From assembly GCA_016781225.1 (NCBI GenBank), contig JADDQT010000121.1, positions 1 to 6,252 of the forward strand: 6,252 bases of DNA. The letters are read 5' to 3'. The first letter of the stretch is position 1, and every line of letters begins with the position of its first letter. The position numbers and the translations under genes were made by a program. The notes under the pieces are model-generated. The model was not told where the DNA came from and made no database searches. It saw nothing but the letters and a program-made list of their open reading frames with translations. This stretch comes from Actinomycetota bacterium (lineage in GTDB: Bacteria > Actinomycetota > Acidimicrobiia > Acidimicrobiales > GCA-2861595). Shown in pieces: positions 5,751 to 6,252 of the stretch.

Positions 5751-6095
5751 TCAGCCGGGCGGCCAGCCCATGCGGCGGCCACCGAGGACGTGCAGGTGGA
5801 GATGGCCCACGCTGTTGAGGGCGTCCTCGCCCACGTTCATCACCAGGCGGTAGCCCCCTTCGCTGACGCCTTCCCGGCGAGCCACCTCCTGGGCGGTGGT
5901 CATCATCTCGGCCAAGACGTCCCCGTGGTCGGCGCCCACCTCGCCGGCGTCGGCGATGTGCTGGCGGGGGACGACGAGCACATGGACCGGAGCGGCGGGA
6001 TTGATGTCGCGAAAGGCATAGGTGCGCTCGGTGGACACCACCACGTCGGCGTCGGCCTGGCCCGACACCATCTTGCAGAACAAGCAGTCCGCCAT
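5751..6095 (-). CDS. HIT-family nucleotide phosphoramidase/hydrolase (HinT-like)
   Basis: Histidine-triad proteins of the HinT branch hydrolyse nucleoside phosphoramidates or related nucleotide conjugates as cytoplasmic dimers. The 114-residue product is complete: CLFC at 4-7 (zinc ligands in some members), AFRDINPAAPVHVLVVPRQHI (27-47), and the triad HLHLHVLGG with His98, His100 and His102, the middle one being the expected nucleophile, followed by the WPPG end typical of the family. The residue before the triad is Gly rather than the more usual aromatic. ATG 6095 (MADCLFCK) matches the family start; an in-frame ATG at 6131 would add 12 unsupported residues. It lies 67 bp upstream of phoH (to the TTG start) on the same strand and is likely the first gene of that operon, divergent from the gene at 6130. 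Confidence 0.95.
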   Translation of the reverse strand: MADCLFCKMVSGQADADVVVSTERTYAFRDINPAAPVHVLVVPRQHIADAGEVGADHGDVLAEMMTTAQEVARREGVSEGGYRLVMNVGEDALNSVGHLHLHVLGGRRMGWPPG

Positions 6096-6129
6096 CGTCT
6101 CGAAGCTAGCGTCGGCCCAAGTGGAAGAC

Positions 6130-6252
6130 ATGCCGGTGGAGGACGTGGACGCCTTCCTAAACGACCTGGCCCGCTGGACCGCGGACGCCAGGGTGGACGA
6201 CGCGGCCCGCTCCCGGACGCGGGAGCGGTGGCTGCGCCAGCAGGCCAGCGAG
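6130..6252 (+). CDS. Start of an unrecognised charged protein, cut by the window edge
   Basis: An open frame of 41 codons runs from ATG 6130 to the end of the window with no stop. All codons but one (CTA) end in G or C, which is strong evidence of coding in this genome. The visible N-terminus (MPVEDVDAFLNDLARW, then TADARVDDAARSRTRERW) looks helical, with many Arg, Asp and Ala and no signal peptide or membrane helix. I cannot name the family. A GTG at 6136 or 6145 could also be the start. The ribosome binding site is poor (GGAAGA directly before the ATG). It is divergent from the HIT gene, leaving only 34 bp between the two starts. Confidence 0.65.
   Translation, partial: MPVEDVDAFLNDLARWTADARVDDAARSRTRERWLRQQASE

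Noticed and set aside
5684..5782. Longer PhoH start at GTG 5782
   Set aside because: It would overlap the HIT gene by 32 bp and the codons just before 5683 lack the G/C third-position bias of real coding sequence here.
1..6252. CRISPR array, prophage or defence genes
   Set aside because: No spaced direct-repeat series, integrase, capsid or nuclease-type gene is present; apart from the left-edge element the window is housekeeping genes and two small unknowns.

Overview
This window comes from a high-GC bacterium, most likely an actinobacterium. Coding regions have strongly G/C third codon positions, GTG and TTG starts are used, and the gene set matches the actinobacterial phoH-ybeY-CBS-era-recO-uppS neighbourhood (in Mycobacterium tuberculosis the order is phoH1, ybeY, CBS protein, Rv2365c, era, amiA2, recO, uppS). 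Two details differ from that order: uppS lies upstream of recO, and a small two-helix membrane-protein gene of opposite strand sits between era and uppS. A deep-branching lineage such as Acidimicrobiia would fit, but the sequence alone does not prove it.

Layout from left to right. Positions 1-163 have no assignable gene and carry a striking inverted-repeat element of about 109 bp (58-166) that touches the recO stop codon. recO (164-880) and uppS (912-1655) are read on the minus strand as a pair, uppS first. A short divergent intergenic stretch (1656-1758) leads to a plus-strand gene for a 115-residue two-helix membrane protein (1759-2106). That gene converges on era (2123-2959), which ends a tight minus-strand operon: HIT-family hydrolase (5751-6095), phoH (4715-5683), ybeY (4254-4715), a CNNM/CBS/CorC-domain membrane protein (2956-4257) and era. 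The last four genes are joined by stop/start overlaps of 1, 4 and 4 bases (TGATG, ATGA, GTGA), which suggests translational coupling. At the right edge a plus-strand gene begins (6130 onward) and runs out of the window.

Functionally the core is ribosome and RNA maturation. YbeY is the RNase linked to 16S rRNA 3'-end processing, Era is the GTPase that binds 16S rRNA, and PhoH is an ATPase of the PhoH/YbeZ type, commonly encoded beside ybeY. The CBS membrane protein is a likely divalent-cation transport or efflux factor. UppS (polyprenyl carrier for the cell wall) and RecO (recombination mediator) are housekeeping neighbours.

Most of the window is ordinary. The parts that deserve a second look are the inverted-repeat element after recO, which has the hallmarks of a MITE with TA target duplication, the unrecognised two-cysteine membrane protein, and the unrecognised charged protein that begins at 6130. 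I saw no clear evidence of a new multi-gene system.
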